63,356 nt of DNA from an uncultured Saprospiraceae bacterium (GTDB lineage Bacteria > Bacteroidota > Bacteroidia > Chitinophagales > Saprospiraceae): positions 1 through 63,356 of the forward strand of contig CALGAW010000010.1 of assembly GCA_937959115.1 (NCBI GenBank), read 5' to 3'. Below are positions 55,166 through 63,356 of the stretch, piece by piece. The notes under the pieces were generated by a model. That model made no database searches. It saw only the letters and a program-made list of their open reading frames with translations, and had not been told where the DNA came from. Both the position numbers and the translations under genes were made by a program. Positions within the stretch are counted from its first letter, which is position 1; the number at the start of each line of letters is the position of its first letter.

Positions 55166-55843
55166 ATGACGAATAAACCGCATAGTATTCCGCTTTGGAA
55201 AAAGTACCTTAGCCACTTGATTCCCTTTACGATTGAGGTTACAGAAGGCACACACAACCATTACCTTGAAGTCTTGTATTCAAGAGGTCGATATCAACTC
55301 AATACAGAAAATGCCATCTATAGTTTCGAGGATTTATATGTCAATTATTACGATGCGTTCGAACAACTTAACATTACTGAACGATCTATTAACAATGTTC
55401 TGATCCTTGGGTTTGGTCTTGGCAGCATTCCAGTTATGCTGGAGCGAAACTTCAAGCAAAACTACCATTTTACAGGAGTCGAAATTGATGAAGAAGTGCT
55501 GATTTTAGCCAATAAATACGCCACCCACCAACTGTCTTCTCCAATCGAGCTTGTCTGTGCGGATGCTTTTCAATATGTTAATCAATGCACCAACAAATTC
55601 GATCTTGTTTGTATGGATGTTTTCAAAGACGCCACTGTTCCAAAAACCTTTGAAACCTTGGATTTTCTAAACAGTCTAAACGCCTTGATTGCCAAGGACG
55701 GTTTACTCCTGTACAATCGACTAGCGCACAATGCGGTTCAAAAGGAAGAAAATCAAGTATTTTTCGAAGGAAAATTCAAACCTATTTTTAAGGACGGCCA
55801 ATGCCTAGAGCTTGGAAGTAATAGTATGTTTGTGAATCTGTGA
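55166..55843 (+). CDS. Spermidine synthase-like SAM-dependent methyltransferase
   Basis: A 225-residue protein. The Rossmann motif VLILGFGLGSIPVML is followed by TGVEIDEEVLILANKY and CADAFQYV, as in spermidine synthase-type folds. The polyamine-binding aspartates of true SpeE (DE.H..E gate) are not evident, and the domain is shorter at the C-terminus, so methyl transfer is more likely than aminopropyl transfer. It starts 4 bases after the C45 gene and should be cotranslated. Confidence 0.78.
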   Translation: MTNKPHSIPLWKKYLSHLIPFTIEVTEGTHNHYLEVLYSRGRYQLNTENAIYSFEDLYVNYYDAFEQLNITERSINNVLILGFGLGSIPVMLERNFKQNYHFTGVEIDEEVLILANKYATHQLSSPIELVCADAFQYVNQCTNKFDLVCMDVFKDATVPKTFETLDFLNSLNALIAKDGLLLYNRLAHNAVQKEENQVFFEGKFKPIFKDGQCLELGSNSMFVNL

Positions 55844-55904
55844 GCCAATAACTTAAGAAGCCATACCCATTTTATAATAATTCATGAACAACCGATCTAT
55901 ATAA

Positions 55905-56765
55905 ATGTTCTGTATAAAGATCACATTCCTATTTATTACATTTGTTTCGATTATTCATATAAAATATAGGTACTTCTTCATGAAAAAAACGCACACTCGC
56001 ACAGAAAATCTGGAAGCAAACTTACTCCAATTGGTCAATCAAGAACGTCAAAAGAAAAATTGTTCTCCACTCCAAGGCATGTCAAAATTGAGTGAAGTCG
56101 CTGTTTTTCATTCAATCGAAATGCTTCAATTCAATAAAATCTATCATGATAGTCAAAAGACGGGTTCTGTTGGAGATCGGGTGAAGCGGGCTAAGCTTCC
56201 CTATTTGGCCTGTGCTGAGAATGTAGCAATGGGAGGCGATTTAAAGCAATGTCATATCGGATTAATGAATTCACCAGGACATCGGAAGAATATTCTCAAC
56301 AAAACTTATACACATGCAGGAATGGGAATTGTGCGGAATGAGAAAGGGATGCTCTTTGTTACACAAGTATTTCTAGAACAACTAGCCGCACTTGATTTGG
56401 AGCAGGAAAAGAAGAAGGTAATATCCGAAATCCATGCATTACGTTCCAAGAGAAAACGAACGCCATTACAACATATTTCTCTAGACATTACCAACAAACT
56501 AGTCACTAAAATCAGTACCAGTAGTGCAGGACAACTAAAACAATTTGATATCAACCCCTCATTTCCAACAATAAGCAAGGAACTACAAACTAAGAAGGTC
56601 GCCTTTCGACAGCTATCCGCTACTTGGTTTACAGGTAAATCTGTTGCTTTAAAAAGTGTTCAGAAGCAACTCCTAAATCCTAAGTTGAAAGGGTTCTCGC
56701 TAGGCATTTCTGTGAATGAAGGGATGGGGTGTTTGTGCGCGGTTTTTGTTTTCTGGGAAGGATGA
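55905..56765 (+). CDS. CAP (SCP/PR-1) domain protein with a degenerate second CAP unit
   Basis: 286 residues if started at 55905, which gives a hydrophobic leader (FCIKITFLFITFVSIIHI); an ATG at 55980 is an alternative without it. The first CAP domain shows LVNQERQKKNCSPLQ, HSIEML, YHDS, ACAENVAMGG and NSPGHRKNIL, the family's conserved His/Glu cavity residues. Residues about 170-286 repeat the same order (VISEIHALRSKRKRTPLQ, then ISVNEGMGCLCAVFVFWEG) but lack the histidines and glutamate. CAP proteins are usually extracellular; the role here is unknown. Confidence 0.82.
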   Translation: MFCIKITFLFITFVSIIHIKYRYFFMKKTHTRTENLEANLLQLVNQERQKKNCSPLQGMSKLSEVAVFHSIEMLQFNKIYHDSQKTGSVGDRVKRAKLPYLACAENVAMGGDLKQCHIGLMNSPGHRKNILNKTYTHAGMGIVRNEKGMLFVTQVFLEQLAALDLEQEKKKVISEIHALRSKRKRTPLQHISLDITNKLVTKISTSSAGQLKQFDINPSFPTISKELQTKKVAFRQLSATWFTGKSVALKSVQKQLLNPKLKGFSLGISVNEGMGCLCAVFVFWEG

Positions 56766-56932
56766 TCTGAGTTTACTACTGTTGCACTCGAGAACAATCA
56801 AGTTAACCGAAGCGTAAGCCTAGCAAAAATTATAAAATCTTACCACTGGAAACCGAACTGTTTTTTGAAATCATTAAGACGATCCGACGTTTCGGTTGCG
56901 AACAGGGATTAGTACCTAAGAACGCTACCAAA

Positions 56933-57865
56933 TCAAATCTCCTTCTCCACTAAATAATCATTGCGATTAGGCGAATTCAAGGAAATCAACTCGGCGAGGA
57001 AACCAGTCAGAAACAACTGAACACCAATGATAACAGCTAATATTCCAAGATAAAACAATGGACGAGTTGCGATGTAATACTCATTGTACATCAGTTTATT
57101 AAAGCTTAGAATTAACAAGATCAAAAATCCGATGAAAAAGGAGATCGAGCCCATCGTTCCAAAAAGGTGCATGGGGCTTCTGCCAAATTTCCCGACAAAC
57201 ATGATTGACGCAAGGTCCAATGGTCCTTTTATAAATCTAGAAAGGCCAAACTTAGTAACGCCAAACTTTCGTGCTTGGTGCTGCACTACCTTTTCACCAA
57301 TTTTAGTAAACCCAGCCCATTTAGCAATGACGGGAATGTATCGGTGCATTTCTCCATATACTTCTATGCTTTTGACAACATTGGAAGAATAAGCCTTGAG
57401 CCCACAATTCATATCATTTAGCTTGATGCCAGACATTTTGCGAGTGACCCAGTTGTATAACTTTGTGGGGATCGTTTTCGAGATAGGATCAAACCGCTTT
57501 TTCTTCCAGCCAGAGACAAGATCAAACTTGTCCTCCACAACCATTTTATAAAGCTCAGGGATCTCATCTGGGCTGTCCTGCAGATCAGCATCCATCGTAA
57601 TGACTACATCGCCCTTGGTTTGCTCAAAGCCTTTATTGAGTGCGGCCGATTTACCATAATTTCTTCTAAACTTTATTCCCTTGACATTGGAGTTTTTAGC
57701 CGCTAACCCTTCAATGATTGACCATGATTTGTCCGTACTTCCATCATCAATAAAGAGGATTTCGTAGGAAAAATTATTTGCTTCCATTACTTTTCTGATC
57801 CATGCCTCTAATTCTGGCAAAGACTCTTCTTCGTTTAATAGTGGAATGACAACGGATATATTCAT
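56933..57865 (-). CDS. Family 2 glycosyltransferase, polyprenyl-phosphate type (DPM1/ArnC/GtrB-like)
   Basis: A 310-residue protein with the signature VVIPLLNEEESLPEL, then EILFIDDGSTDKSW, FRRNYGKSAALNKGF and the catalytic acidic motif ITMDADLQDSPDEIPEL. Two C-terminal transmembrane helices follow (about residues 230-290). It would transfer a sugar from a nucleotide donor to undecaprenyl phosphate at the inner membrane. It overlaps the DUF4199 gene by 4 bases. Confidence 0.92.
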   Translation of the reverse strand: MNISVVIPLLNEEESLPELEAWIRKVMEANNFSYEILFIDDGSTDKSWSIIEGLAAKNSNVKGIKFRRNYGKSAALNKGFEQTKGDVVITMDADLQDSPDEIPELYKMVVEDKFDLVSGWKKKRFDPISKTIPTKLYNWVTRKMSGIKLNDMNCGLKAYSSNVVKSIEVYGEMHRYIPVIAKWAGFTKIGEKVVQHQARKFGVTKFGLSRFIKGPLDLASIMFVGKFGRSPMHLFGTMGSISFFIGFLILLILSFNKLMYNEYYIATRPLFYLGILAVIIGVQLFLTGFLAELISLNSPNRNDYLVEKEI

Positions 57866-58419
57866 AAGTCTATGGTATCTTCTGCGTGCGCTTTATTATA
57901 GGCTTCTTCTGGATCTTTCTTTTTCATAATACTACTTGTAATTGCTCCAACGATTGCTCCGAAGAGAATAAACTGGACAATGTTTCCTAGCGTACTCAAT
58001 GGACTGATTAAATCTCTATCTTCTAGATCGTCAATAACCTCATCAAGCATTTCTTCTGGTGCACCTTCCATCATAGAAGCAGTCATATTAATAGTAAACT
58101 CTTTTAATTGGGCCTCCAAGGAAGGGTCTATTACAGCATAAAGGAAGTAGTTGAATAGATTTAGCAAGACACTGATTACGACTGCTGCGATAAAGGCTTC
58201 GGTAAATCCTTGTTTAAACTTAATAAAACCGCCTAGACCTTTCCGTTTTGTAAGTATTGCATAGTAGCTACAAACTGCAAAAATCACAATTAAAAGAACA
58301 AGAAAAGAAACAATCGATCCCCAATTAAATAGCAAGGTGGGATCAATCATATAGACAGCCATTTGAAGGATAATGTATATTAAACCACCTATTAATCCAT
58401 ATTTAACACTTGTATTCAT
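57862..58419 (-). CDS. DUF4199 membrane protein
   Basis: A 185-residue protein with four transmembrane helices and the DUF4199 order: a GLIGGLIYIILQM start, a KRKGLGGFIKFKQGFTEAF loop between helices 2 and 3, an acidic periplasmic segment (MMEGAPEEMLDEVIDDLED) and a final helix. The family is found next to GT2, dihydroorotase-like and BatA genes in Bacteroidota, as here. The function is unknown. Confidence 0.85.
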   Translation of the reverse strand: MNTSVKYGLIGGLIYIILQMAVYMIDPTLLFNWGSIVSFLVLLIVIFAVCSYYAILTKRKGLGGFIKFKQGFTEAFIAAVVISVLLNLFNYFLYAVIDPSLEAQLKEFTINMTASMMEGAPEEMLDEVIDDLEDRDLISPLSTLGNIVQFILFGAIVGAITSSIMKKKDPEEAYNKAHAEDTIDL

Positions 58420-58554
58420 AATTGCAATATAAAACGATCGGTTAAAATTATCTAGTAAATACAGTACTATTGTTATTCATTTTATACAAACGTGTCTTTT
58501 ATTTCGATAGAAACAATCCCTCCAACCTTTAAGACAAATGGAAAATTCGCCCAA

Positions 58555-59847
58555 TTAGCTGCTTGGTATTATTTTATTTTCAAGAAAAGTCAGTATTTTA
58601 TTATTCAACACACCAAGTACTTTTCCAATAAGTGCCTGTCCAACAAATGGCGAGTTATTCGATTTCGAGTAAATATCCGATTGTTCGAATGTCCAGCATA
58701 AATCATCTGAAAAGAACGTTAGATTAGCCCTTTGGCCAGCTTTCAGTAAAGGCACTTCCATATCCAATAGCTCATAGGGCCGCCTACCGAGCTTCTCCAC
58801 CATCGTCTCTACACCAAACAGTTCTGAGAGTACCGTATTCGAGGCAGCAAAAGCAGTTTCTAAACCGATTGCACCAAAACTAGCATAGGAAAATTCCAAC
58901 TCTTTGTCTTCTTGGTTTTGTGGTAAGTGATTGGAGCAGATCACATCAATCGTGTTATCTCCTACTCCTTCAATCAGTGCTTCCCGATCTTCCTTGGAGC
59001 GTATCGGCGGCATCACTTTTAAGTTATTGACAAACGGTGCCACATCTTCCTCAGAAAAATACATGTTGACTGGATTGACTGAGGCAGTTACTTGAATGCC
59101 GCGTGCCTTGGCGGTGCGAATCAAATCAATAGAGCGAGCACTGGACACATTGGCAATGTGAAGACGTGAATCGGTGTACTCACACAACAAAATATCCCGT
59201 TGTACTGTCAACTCTTCTGAGATGGCTGGTATTCCTTTCAACCCAAGCATGGTGCTCACTGGTCCTTCGTGCACTTGTCCTTTCGCACTGATTTGTTTGT
59301 TGTAGGGACGGTTGATAATGACTCCATTAAACGATTTAACGTATTGTAAAGCGCGCATCATCATCCCACTGTCCTGAATCGACTTGAGACCATCAGAAAA
59401 CGCTACTGCGCCAGACTGATGCATATCAATCATTTCAGAAATCTCTTTACCTTCACAGTCCCTTGAAATGGCCCCAATCGGATAAATTGTTACTGGATTA
59501 TCCTGTAATTTGCTTTTGAGATAGCGTACTTCCGACTTGGAATGCACTGCTGGTACTGTATTTGGCAAACAAGCCACTCCAGTAAACCCTCCGGCGATTG
59601 CTGCTTTGGCAAGTGTGTCCAGATCTTCATGATGCTCTAGTCCAGGATCACCAGAGAACGCGCCAATATCTAGCCATCCTGGTGAGGTATAAGCGCCTTG
59701 TAAATCAACCTCTTGATCAGCAGTTTCAGTAATTTCTTTGCTTATTTGTGTGATGATTCCGTTTTGGATAAACAAACAAACGGTTTGTCCATGGTGTGGT
59801 GAAGCAGGATCAGCAATTCGTGTATTTTTGATTAGTACACTGTTCAT
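58555..59847 (-). CDS. Dihydroorotase-like protein lacking the metal site (probable pseudoenzyme)
   Basis: A 430-residue amidohydrolase-fold protein of dihydroorotase length. The overall order is kept: LIKNTRIADPAS, GWLDIG...GDPG, GGFTGVACLPNT, LHIANVSSARS, MPPIRSKEDR. The catalytic residues are lost. The DxHxHxRxPG metal motif reads D60-I-G-A-F-S-G-D-P-G. The later ligand His is Asn233, and SDHAPH reads S-N306-H-L-P-Q. It should not hydrolyse carbamoyl-aspartate. In other bacteria non-catalytic homologues support aspartate carbamoyltransferase. It starts 3 bases after the BatA gene. Confidence 0.85.
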   Translation of the reverse strand: MNSVLIKNTRIADPASPHHGQTVCLFIQNGIITQISKEITETADQEVDLQGAYTSPGWLDIGAFSGDPGLEHHEDLDTLAKAAIAGGFTGVACLPNTVPAVHSKSEVRYLKSKLQDNPVTIYPIGAISRDCEGKEISEMIDMHQSGAVAFSDGLKSIQDSGMMMRALQYVKSFNGVIINRPYNKQISAKGQVHEGPVSTMLGLKGIPAISEELTVQRDILLCEYTDSRLHIANVSSARSIDLIRTAKARGIQVTASVNPVNMYFSEEDVAPFVNNLKVMPPIRSKEDREALIEGVGDNTIDVICSNHLPQNQEDKELEFSYASFGAIGLETAFAASNTVLSELFGVETMVEKLGRRPYELLDMEVPLLKAGQRANLTFFSDDLCWTFEQSDIYSKSNNSPFVGQALIGKVLGVLNNKILTFLENKIIPSS

Positions 59848-59850
59848 GGG

Positions 59851-61887
59851 CTAAGTTCTCCAGAATTTAATTAGAAGAATTTCGATCAGTAAGAATATCA
59901 GAGCTGCGATAAGGCACCATTTCCAATAGATCTTTCCCATGCTCCGTTCCCCGATTAATTCGGTAAAGTTGGTTTCTTCGTTTGACTTAATCACAACTGC
60001 ATTTTCGCCTGTTTTTTCTTCCAACTCTTTTTCAGAAAAGTAATCTAATTTCGATTCTTTTCGATCATAGTTAAACGCGTATTTGTTCAGTGTTGTTCCT
60101 TGTTCTAAATACAGATTATAGTAGCCCGCCTGCTTTATTTGATTATTAATGGATAGAATCGTTTTGGGCCCAACGCTCTTCTGCTCGGGGATAAATTCCT
60201 CTTCGCCTTTCAATTTATACACCATTTCAGCGTCTGTTGACTTATTAGCCGTTTCTAGTAAATTGTCCTTTCCGATCACATAGGCGATTCGCACATCTTT
60301 ACCTGTAGAAATCGACATTTTATAAAGTAATGGAACGAAGATCTCTCCACTTTTAGCAAGGTTATTGACGTTCACATCTAGAGGCGCGCTACAGACATAT
60401 AAACTACCTTGTCCAGCCTTGTATTTCCCCATGTAAGAACTTCCATCTCGGTACCTGAAAATCACTTCTTCTCCTCGACTACCGTACTGAGTCATTTTAA
60501 AATTCCCTTTTGTTTCTGGCAGTTTTATATTTTCGGTGATTCGTTCAAAAACATCATTAAAAATGAACTCATCCGTATTCATGTAGGAGACACTTCTATC
60601 CTTTGTTTCATAACGTTCAAATTCATTTGCTTTGAAGCTGCTTAGGAAGGAAGTATAGGATGGAATTGAGCTATTCTTTGAAGGAAAAACGAGGACGTTC
60701 CCCCCATTATTGGCAAATTGAAGCAATTCGTCTCCTAATCCACTCGAGATATTCTTTAACTCATTAAGAATGATAAGTTGATAGTCCGTAAACTTAGAAT
60801 AGTCAAGCTTACCGCTATTTTGGTTAGTTACTTGAAAATACGGATTCGACTTGAACACAGCATCTAAGTATTTATTTGAATAGGCGCCATTTACCGTAAG
60901 AATATTGATTTTAGATAATACTTCAAATGTAAAGTAGTAACTATCATCAAATTGTACTGGGAAATCCGTTATTGTTATTTTTGCTTCATGCCAGCCAGTT
61001 TTAAGGATGGTTACGTTTACAGTATCGTATGCAAATGAGTTTGCTTTTACAGACAAATTCCCAAGCGGTTTTACTTGATTATCAAGCGTTAAGTTAATTC
61101 TAACATCCTCAGCATCATCATCGCTTCGATTACTCACTTTAATAATCAAAGGATTCGTTTGATTTAGCATTCTAACAGGCGCTTCGAACCAACAGGAGTC
61201 GACACTGATGTTTCTTTTTTGAACGCTTTGTAGCGGAACAAGTGTAACCTCGACCATAGTATCCAACAATTCTTTTTCTGAAATATCCGTCACATTCTTT
61301 TGAAAATCTGAGATCAGATAGCTGTAATTGTGTTCAGCATCAGACGAGTTGAGTGCTTGCTTTTGTCGCAAGAGCGTTTTAGACATTTCCTTTACAGAAG
61401 GTGTGATTTTTACTTCTTCAATCAAGCTCAGTGCATCCTCTTTAGACACCATTCGTTGATGTCTTCCTTCAAAGTCATTGGTTAAAATCTGAAAACGATC
61501 CTCTACGGAATAAGCTTTGACAATCTCAGTAGCACGTTGCTTGGCTTTTTGAAGGAGGGGAACATCTTGGCTCATACTACTCATACTCCAAGAATTATCA
61601 ATAAAGAGGCTCACGGCTTTCTTTCCTTGCTTAATTGCTGATTCCTCCAAAGGTATGAAAGGCTGCGCAAATGCAAGCACCAATGCTGCTACAGCGGCAA
61701 GCCTAGACAATAAAACCATCAAATGTTTCAGTTTAGACTTGGAACTCGTTTCCTCTTTGATTTCTTTAAGAAATTTCACATTTGTGAAATATACTTTTTT
61801 AAATCGTCTAAAGTAAAACAAATGGATGATGATCGGAATGGCTAAAGCCAACAAACCCCATAAAAATGACGGATATACAAAATTCAT
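59851..61887 (-). CDS. BatA/vWA membrane protein
   Basis: A 678-residue protein. The N-terminus (MNFVYPSFLWGLLALAIPIIIHLFYFRRFKKVYFTNVKFL, in part) is the BatA N-terminal membrane domain, with a second helix near residue 70. A von Willebrand A domain has MIDAS start DNSWSMS. A long beta-rich periplasmic region, a GATase1-like or Rossmann-like stretch (YQLIILNELKNISSGLGDELLQF, in part) and a C-terminal helix (WCLIAALIFLLIEILLIKFW) follow. BatA proteins form part of aerotolerance/MoxR-associated systems; this member stands with pyrC-like and DUF4199 genes instead. Confidence 0.85.
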   Translation of the reverse strand: MNFVYPSFLWGLLALAIPIIIHLFYFRRFKKVYFTNVKFLKEIKEETSSKSKLKHLMVLLSRLAAVAALVLAFAQPFIPLEESAIKQGKKAVSLFIDNSWSMSSMSQDVPLLQKAKQRATEIVKAYSVEDRFQILTNDFEGRHQRMVSKEDALSLIEEVKITPSVKEMSKTLLRQKQALNSSDAEHNYSYLISDFQKNVTDISEKELLDTMVEVTLVPLQSVQKRNISVDSCWFEAPVRMLNQTNPLIIKVSNRSDDDAEDVRINLTLDNQVKPLGNLSVKANSFAYDTVNVTILKTGWHEAKITITDFPVQFDDSYYFTFEVLSKINILTVNGAYSNKYLDAVFKSNPYFQVTNQNSGKLDYSKFTDYQLIILNELKNISSGLGDELLQFANNGGNVLVFPSKNSSIPSYTSFLSSFKANEFERYETKDRSVSYMNTDEFIFNDVFERITENIKLPETKGNFKMTQYGSRGEEVIFRYRDGSSYMGKYKAGQGSLYVCSAPLDVNVNNLAKSGEIFVPLLYKMSISTGKDVRIAYVIGKDNLLETANKSTDAEMVYKLKGEEEFIPEQKSVGPKTILSINNQIKQAGYYNLYLEQGTTLNKYAFNYDRKESKLDYFSEKELEEKTGENAVVIKSNEETNFTELIGERSMGKIYWKWCLIAALIFLLIEILLIKFWRT

Positions 61888-61894
61888 AAGAGCA

Positions 61895-61924
61895 CAAAAA
61901 TAGAGAACAATTCGAATTGTACAA
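61895..61924 (-). promoter_or_regulatory. BatA promoter with a palindrome in its spacer
   Basis: On the minus strand TTG (61922-61924) lies 19 bases upstream of TATTTTTG (61895-61902, matching TAnnTTTG), 7 bases before the ATG. The spacer contains the perfect 14-base palindrome ACAATTCGAATTGT (61907-61920), well placed for a repressor or redox regulator. Confidence 0.55.
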
Positions 61925-61963
61925 ACACTTATACGGTTTCAAGTAGAATAAAGTTGGAATTAA

Positions 61964-62034
61964 TTTAGTGCTTAGTGCTTGGAAATTAGTAATTAGGGCT
62001 TCGCGCTTAGTCCTTAAGCCTAATAACTAAGACA
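61964..62034. repeat. Dispersed intergenic repeat, copy B
   Basis: Tandem TTAGTGC words, then GGAAATTAGTAATTAGGG and CGCGCTTAGTCCTTAAG. These are related to copy A at 35588 and inverted relative to copy C at 62096. Confidence 0.45.
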
Positions 62035-62095
62035 TTATAAGTAACTCCAATTACTCATGAATGGTTTCTTTTTTAACGTGCAAATAACATACAGA

Positions 62096-62130
62096 TCTCC
62101 TAATCACTAAGTCCTAATCACTAAGTACGC
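62096..62130. repeat. Dispersed intergenic repeat, copy C
   Basis: CCTAATCACTAAGT occurs twice in tandem. The reverse complement contains GTACTTAGTGATTAG, identical to 35602-35616. Confidence 0.5.
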
Positions 62131-62296
62131 TTTCCATCATCAAAAGTTGGTATAAAATTTAGTTACTATTCTATTGAAAACCTTCAGATTGTCACAAAAT
62201 AGTCTGTTTTTAGGTTTTACGTTGCAGAAAGATAATGTAATCTAACCATTATTAATTCTAATTCGTATATTGTTCCAGAATGCAAAAGCTAATAAC

Positions 62297-63356
62297 ATGA
62301 AACAAATTTTTGTCCTTATTTTAATGTTTGGAATTTCTTTAACTGCTTTTTCTCAGCTTAAAGATCCCAAGAACATTGAGCAACAAAATCCATCTGCCAG
62401 TATCAGTCCTACTGAAGAAGGAAGAAACTGTGGAACAACAATATACGAGGAGCATCTTCGTAGTCTAGATCCTGATTATGATACAAAAAAGGATAAGGCC
62501 TTTAGAGAGGCTCAACAAATTGGAGCCAATTTCAGAGGAGCTGTGGTTACAATTCCAGTCGTTGTACATGTAGTCTACAATACTTCAGCAGAGAATATAT
62601 CTCTTACTCAAATTCAATCTCAAATAGCGGTATTAAATAGAGATTTTAGACGCACCAATACCGATGCAAATCAAACTCCTTCTACTTTTCAAGGAGTAGC
62701 AGTTGATTCTGAAATCGAATTTTGTCTTGCAAGTGTAGATCCTAACGGTAATTCGACAAATGGAGTCACTAGAACACAAACAAACATTACAAGTTTTTCA
62801 GCCCCCTACAATTCCAGCTCTCCTGAACCTTTAAAGTTTACGAATCAAGGAGGAAAAGATGCATGGGATTCAGATCGATACTTAAACATTTGGGTAGCAG
62901 ACATCAGTGGTGGAGTTCTAGGATATGCCACGTTCCCAGGTACAGTAAGTGCTGCAAAAGATGGAGTCGTTCTAGGATACAAATACATTGGCACTTCTGG
63001 AACGGTAGTCAGCCCATATAATCGTGGTAGAACTGGAACCCATGAAGTAGGTCATTACCTTGGTCTCCGTCATATCTGGGGAGACGGCAACTGCTCTTTC
63101 GATGATAACATTTCTGATACACCAACTTCATCTGCAAGCTATGGAGGCTGCCCTTCACATCCTCAAACTTCTTGTGGATCAACCGATATGTTTATGAATT
63201 ACATGGACTATGTAAATGATAACTGCATGAACATGTTCTCTCAAGGACAGAAAAATGTAATGGTTGGTGTCTTACAAAGCACTGGTCAAGGTGGCCGTAA
63301 AAATCTTATCTCTAATGCTGCAACTGCTTGTGGCGTGTCACCGAATCCTTGTAATG
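62297..63356 (+). CDS. M43-family (pappalysin-like) secreted zinc metalloprotease, 3'-truncated
   Basis: The frame opens at the ATG at 62297 and runs off the window after 353 codons. A signal peptide (MKQIFVLILMFGISLTAFSQ) is followed by a pro-region and the catalytic domain. The extended zinc motif HEVGHYLGLRH begins at residue 249 (His249, Glu250, His253, His259) and the Met-turn segment is FMNYMDY. VIPVVVHVVYN-like beta strands before it are also typical of M43B. Homologues often carry SprB, PKD or T9SS CTD modules after the protease, so the missing part may hold a sorting domain. The substrate is unknown. Confidence 0.9.
   Translation, partial: MKQIFVLILMFGISLTAFSQLKDPKNIEQQNPSASISPTEEGRNCGTTIYEEHLRSLDPDYDTKKDKAFREAQQIGANFRGAVVTIPVVVHVVYNTSAENISLTQIQSQIAVLNRDFRRTNTDANQTPSTFQGVAVDSEIEFCLASVDPNGNSTNGVTRTQTNITSFSAPYNSSSPEPLKFTNQGGKDAWDSDRYLNIWVADISGGVLGYATFPGTVSAAKDGVVLGYKYIGTSGTVVSPYNRGRTGTHEVGHYLGLRHIWGDGNCSFDDNISDTPTSSASYGGCPSHPQTSCGSTDMFMNYMDYVNDNCMNMFSQGQKNVMVGVLQSTGQGGRKNLISNAATACGVSPNPCN

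Larger units (their letters stand above)
61888..62296. other. 409-base divergent intergenic region
   Basis: It holds the BatA promoter and palindrome (61895-61924) and two copies of the dispersed TTAGTG-type repeat in inverted orientation (61964-62034 and 62096-62130). No coding frame is visible, and no clear promoter for the M43 gene was found. Confidence 0.55.

Overview
The window comes from a member of the Bacteroidota, most likely a gliding or surface-associated relative of Saprospiria, Chitinophagia or Flavobacteriia. The evidence is fourfold. There are four proteins built from SprB-type repeats. Both known kinds of type IX secretion (T9SS) C-terminal sorting domain occur. TAnnTTTG -7 promoter elements stand just upstream of several genes, and Shine-Dalgarno sites are weak or absent. 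Families largely confined to this phylum (DUF3098, DUF3822, DUF2452, DUF4199, BatA) are present with their usual neighbours. The DNA is AT-rich. I saw no rRNA, tRNA, CRISPR array, insertion sequence or prophage. Species-level placement is inference.

Layout. Bases 1-9223 hold the 3' part of a giant adhesin-like gene with 38 visible SprB repeats and a type B sorting domain, followed by a terminator and a decayed sorting-domain fragment. Bases 9771-14210 run leftward: an M48 protease, a serine hydrolase, a thioesterase and a lipoprotein. Bases 14345-17395 hold a Nudix-like protein without its catalytic box, an RlmI-like methyltransferase (minus strand), a small lipoprotein and a basic repeat protein. 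Bases 17835-31018 are a leftward block of surface and secreted proteins (CotH/SprB, choice-of-anchor B, PKD/SprB) around a group of GT2, methyltransferase, GrpB and membrane-protein genes. Bases 31638-35440 hold an LRR protein and two envelope proteins.

Bases 35648-43237 are mostly housekeeping and leftward: truB-uppP-DUF3098, pruA, coaD-rsmD-DUF3822-pilin-like, and dprA. Bases 43477-48013 hold an SRPBCC protein, an AraC regulator and a third complete SprB protein, which also carries TSP3-like calcium repeats. Bases 48355-56765 run rightward: lpdA, DUF2452, a MATE transporter, then a coupled oxidoreductase / C45 acyltransferase / methyltransferase cluster and a tandem CAP protein. Bases 56933-61887 run leftward: GT2-DUF4199, a dihydroorotase-like pseudoenzyme and a BatA/vWA protein. 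The window ends inside an M43 metalloprotease gene.

How the genes fit together. The SprB, PKD, CotH, choice-of-anchor and M43 products look like T9SS cargo or cell-surface proteins, so much of the window is devoted to the cell surface. The most interesting signals are: a second cysteine pair that appears in both of its positions or neither across 56 SprB repeats; a 903-bp higher-order repeat in the giant gene; a dihydroorotase homologue that has lost its metal ligands; secreted proteins with unusual or missing sorting domains; and the small oxidoreductase/C45/methyltransferase cluster. I did not find a clearly new defence or mobile system.
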